Origin: Candidatus Avimonoglobus intestinipullorum
Lineage (GTDB): Bacteria; Bacillota; Clostridia; UBA1381
Reading direction: 5' to 3'
Length of the DNA stretch: 6,061 nucleotides
Assembly (NCBI GenBank): GCA_018714645.1
Contig: DVND01000065.1
Location: 1-6,061, forward strand
Positions 5,879 through 6,061 of this stretch are shown here, piece after piece (positions within the stretch are counted from its first letter, which is position 1; every line of letters starts with the position of its first letter). The notes below the pieces were generated by a model, which was not told the origin of the DNA, ran no database searches, and saw only the letters and a list, made by a program, of their open reading frames with translations. Both the position numbers and the translations under genes were made by a program.

Positions 5879-6061
5879 TTGGAAAAATTAAAATTATGTG
5901 TGATCTTCGGAGGGCAATCGCCGGAGCACGATATTTCAAGACTGTCGGTAACGTCTATTTTACAGCATTTGAATCTGGAAAAATATGAAATATATATCAT
6001 TGGAATCACAAAAAACGGCGCCTGGCGGCTATATACCGGCCCGTTGGAAAAAATAACGGAC
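5879..6061 (+). CDS. ddl: D-alanine--D-alanine ligase, N-terminal part (3' end outside window)
   Basis: ATP-dependent ligase that makes the D-Ala-D-Ala dipeptide for the peptidoglycan precursor in the cytoplasm. The 61 visible residues include LCVIFGGQSPEHDISRLSV (6-24), the Ddl N-terminal signature GGxSxEH with E16, which corresponds to the substrate-binding Glu of known Ddl enzymes, followed by a TSILQHL helix and EKYEIYIIGITKNGAWRLY (34-52), a typical Ddl strand pattern. About one sixth of the usual 300-370 residues is present, so the ATP-grasp domains are outside the window. The preferred start is TTG 5879; in-frame ATG codons at 5861/5864 and a GTG at 5870 would extend the protein by six, five or three residues. 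A stop (TAA 5858-5860) closes the frame upstream. ddl sits where B. subtilis has pyrR. Whether the enzyme makes D-Ala-D-Ala or a variant depsipeptide cannot be judged from this part. Confidence 0.9.
   Translation, partial: MEKLKLCVIFGGQSPEHDISRLSVTSILQHLNLEKYEIYIIGITKNGAWRLYTGPLEKITD

Noticed and set aside
1..6061. Mobile element, CRISPR, toxin-antitoxin or defence system
   Set aside because: No transposase, direct-repeat array, att-like repeat or small paired ORFs were seen; the coding strand is filled by conserved housekeeping genes.

Overview
The window is an ordinary-looking bacterial chromosomal segment with all six genes on the + strand: the 3' part of divIVA, complete ileS, aroB, lspA and an rluD-type pseudouridine synthase gene, and the 5' part of a D-alanine--D-alanine ligase gene (ddl). 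The order divIVA - ileS - lspA - rluD is a classic Firmicutes neighbourhood (Bacillus subtilis has divIVA-ileS-ylyA-lspA-rluD/ylyB). Purine-rich Shine-Dalgarno sites, a probable TTG start, roughly 50% GC by eye and a Cys-rich IleS fit a moderate-GC member of the Clostridia. No finer taxonomic placement is possible from the sequence alone.

Layout. Bases 1-329 encode the coiled-coil C-terminus of DivIVA. Bases 330-400 form a short spacer dominated by a 15-bp inverted repeat; no T-box leader is present although ileS follows. ileS (401-3196) ends at a strong intrinsic terminator (3204-3236), immediately followed by an extended -10 promoter-like element (3245-3253). A second transcription unit then runs aroB (3284-4375), lspA (4372-4944, 4-nt ATGA overlap) and rluD (4910-5821, 35-nt overlap). 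A good sigmaA-like promoter (5830-5858) lies between rluD and ddl (5879 to beyond the window end).

How the genes fit together. DivIVA (polar/septal scaffold), LspA (lipoprotein maturation) and Ddl (peptidoglycan precursor) are cell-envelope and division functions. IleS and RluD serve translation, and AroB is the second step of the shikimate pathway. This is a housekeeping cluster, not one dedicated pathway. Its main departure from the textbook order is aroB between ileS and lspA, with its own terminator/promoter junction, and ddl following rluD.

I found no mobile element, CRISPR array, RNA gene or clear novel system. The items most worth a second look are the unusual hairpin before ileS, the acidic tail on LspA that overlaps the rluD start, the three Cys quartets in IleS, and the aroB insertion. 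No gene-free stretch exceeds about 90 bases.
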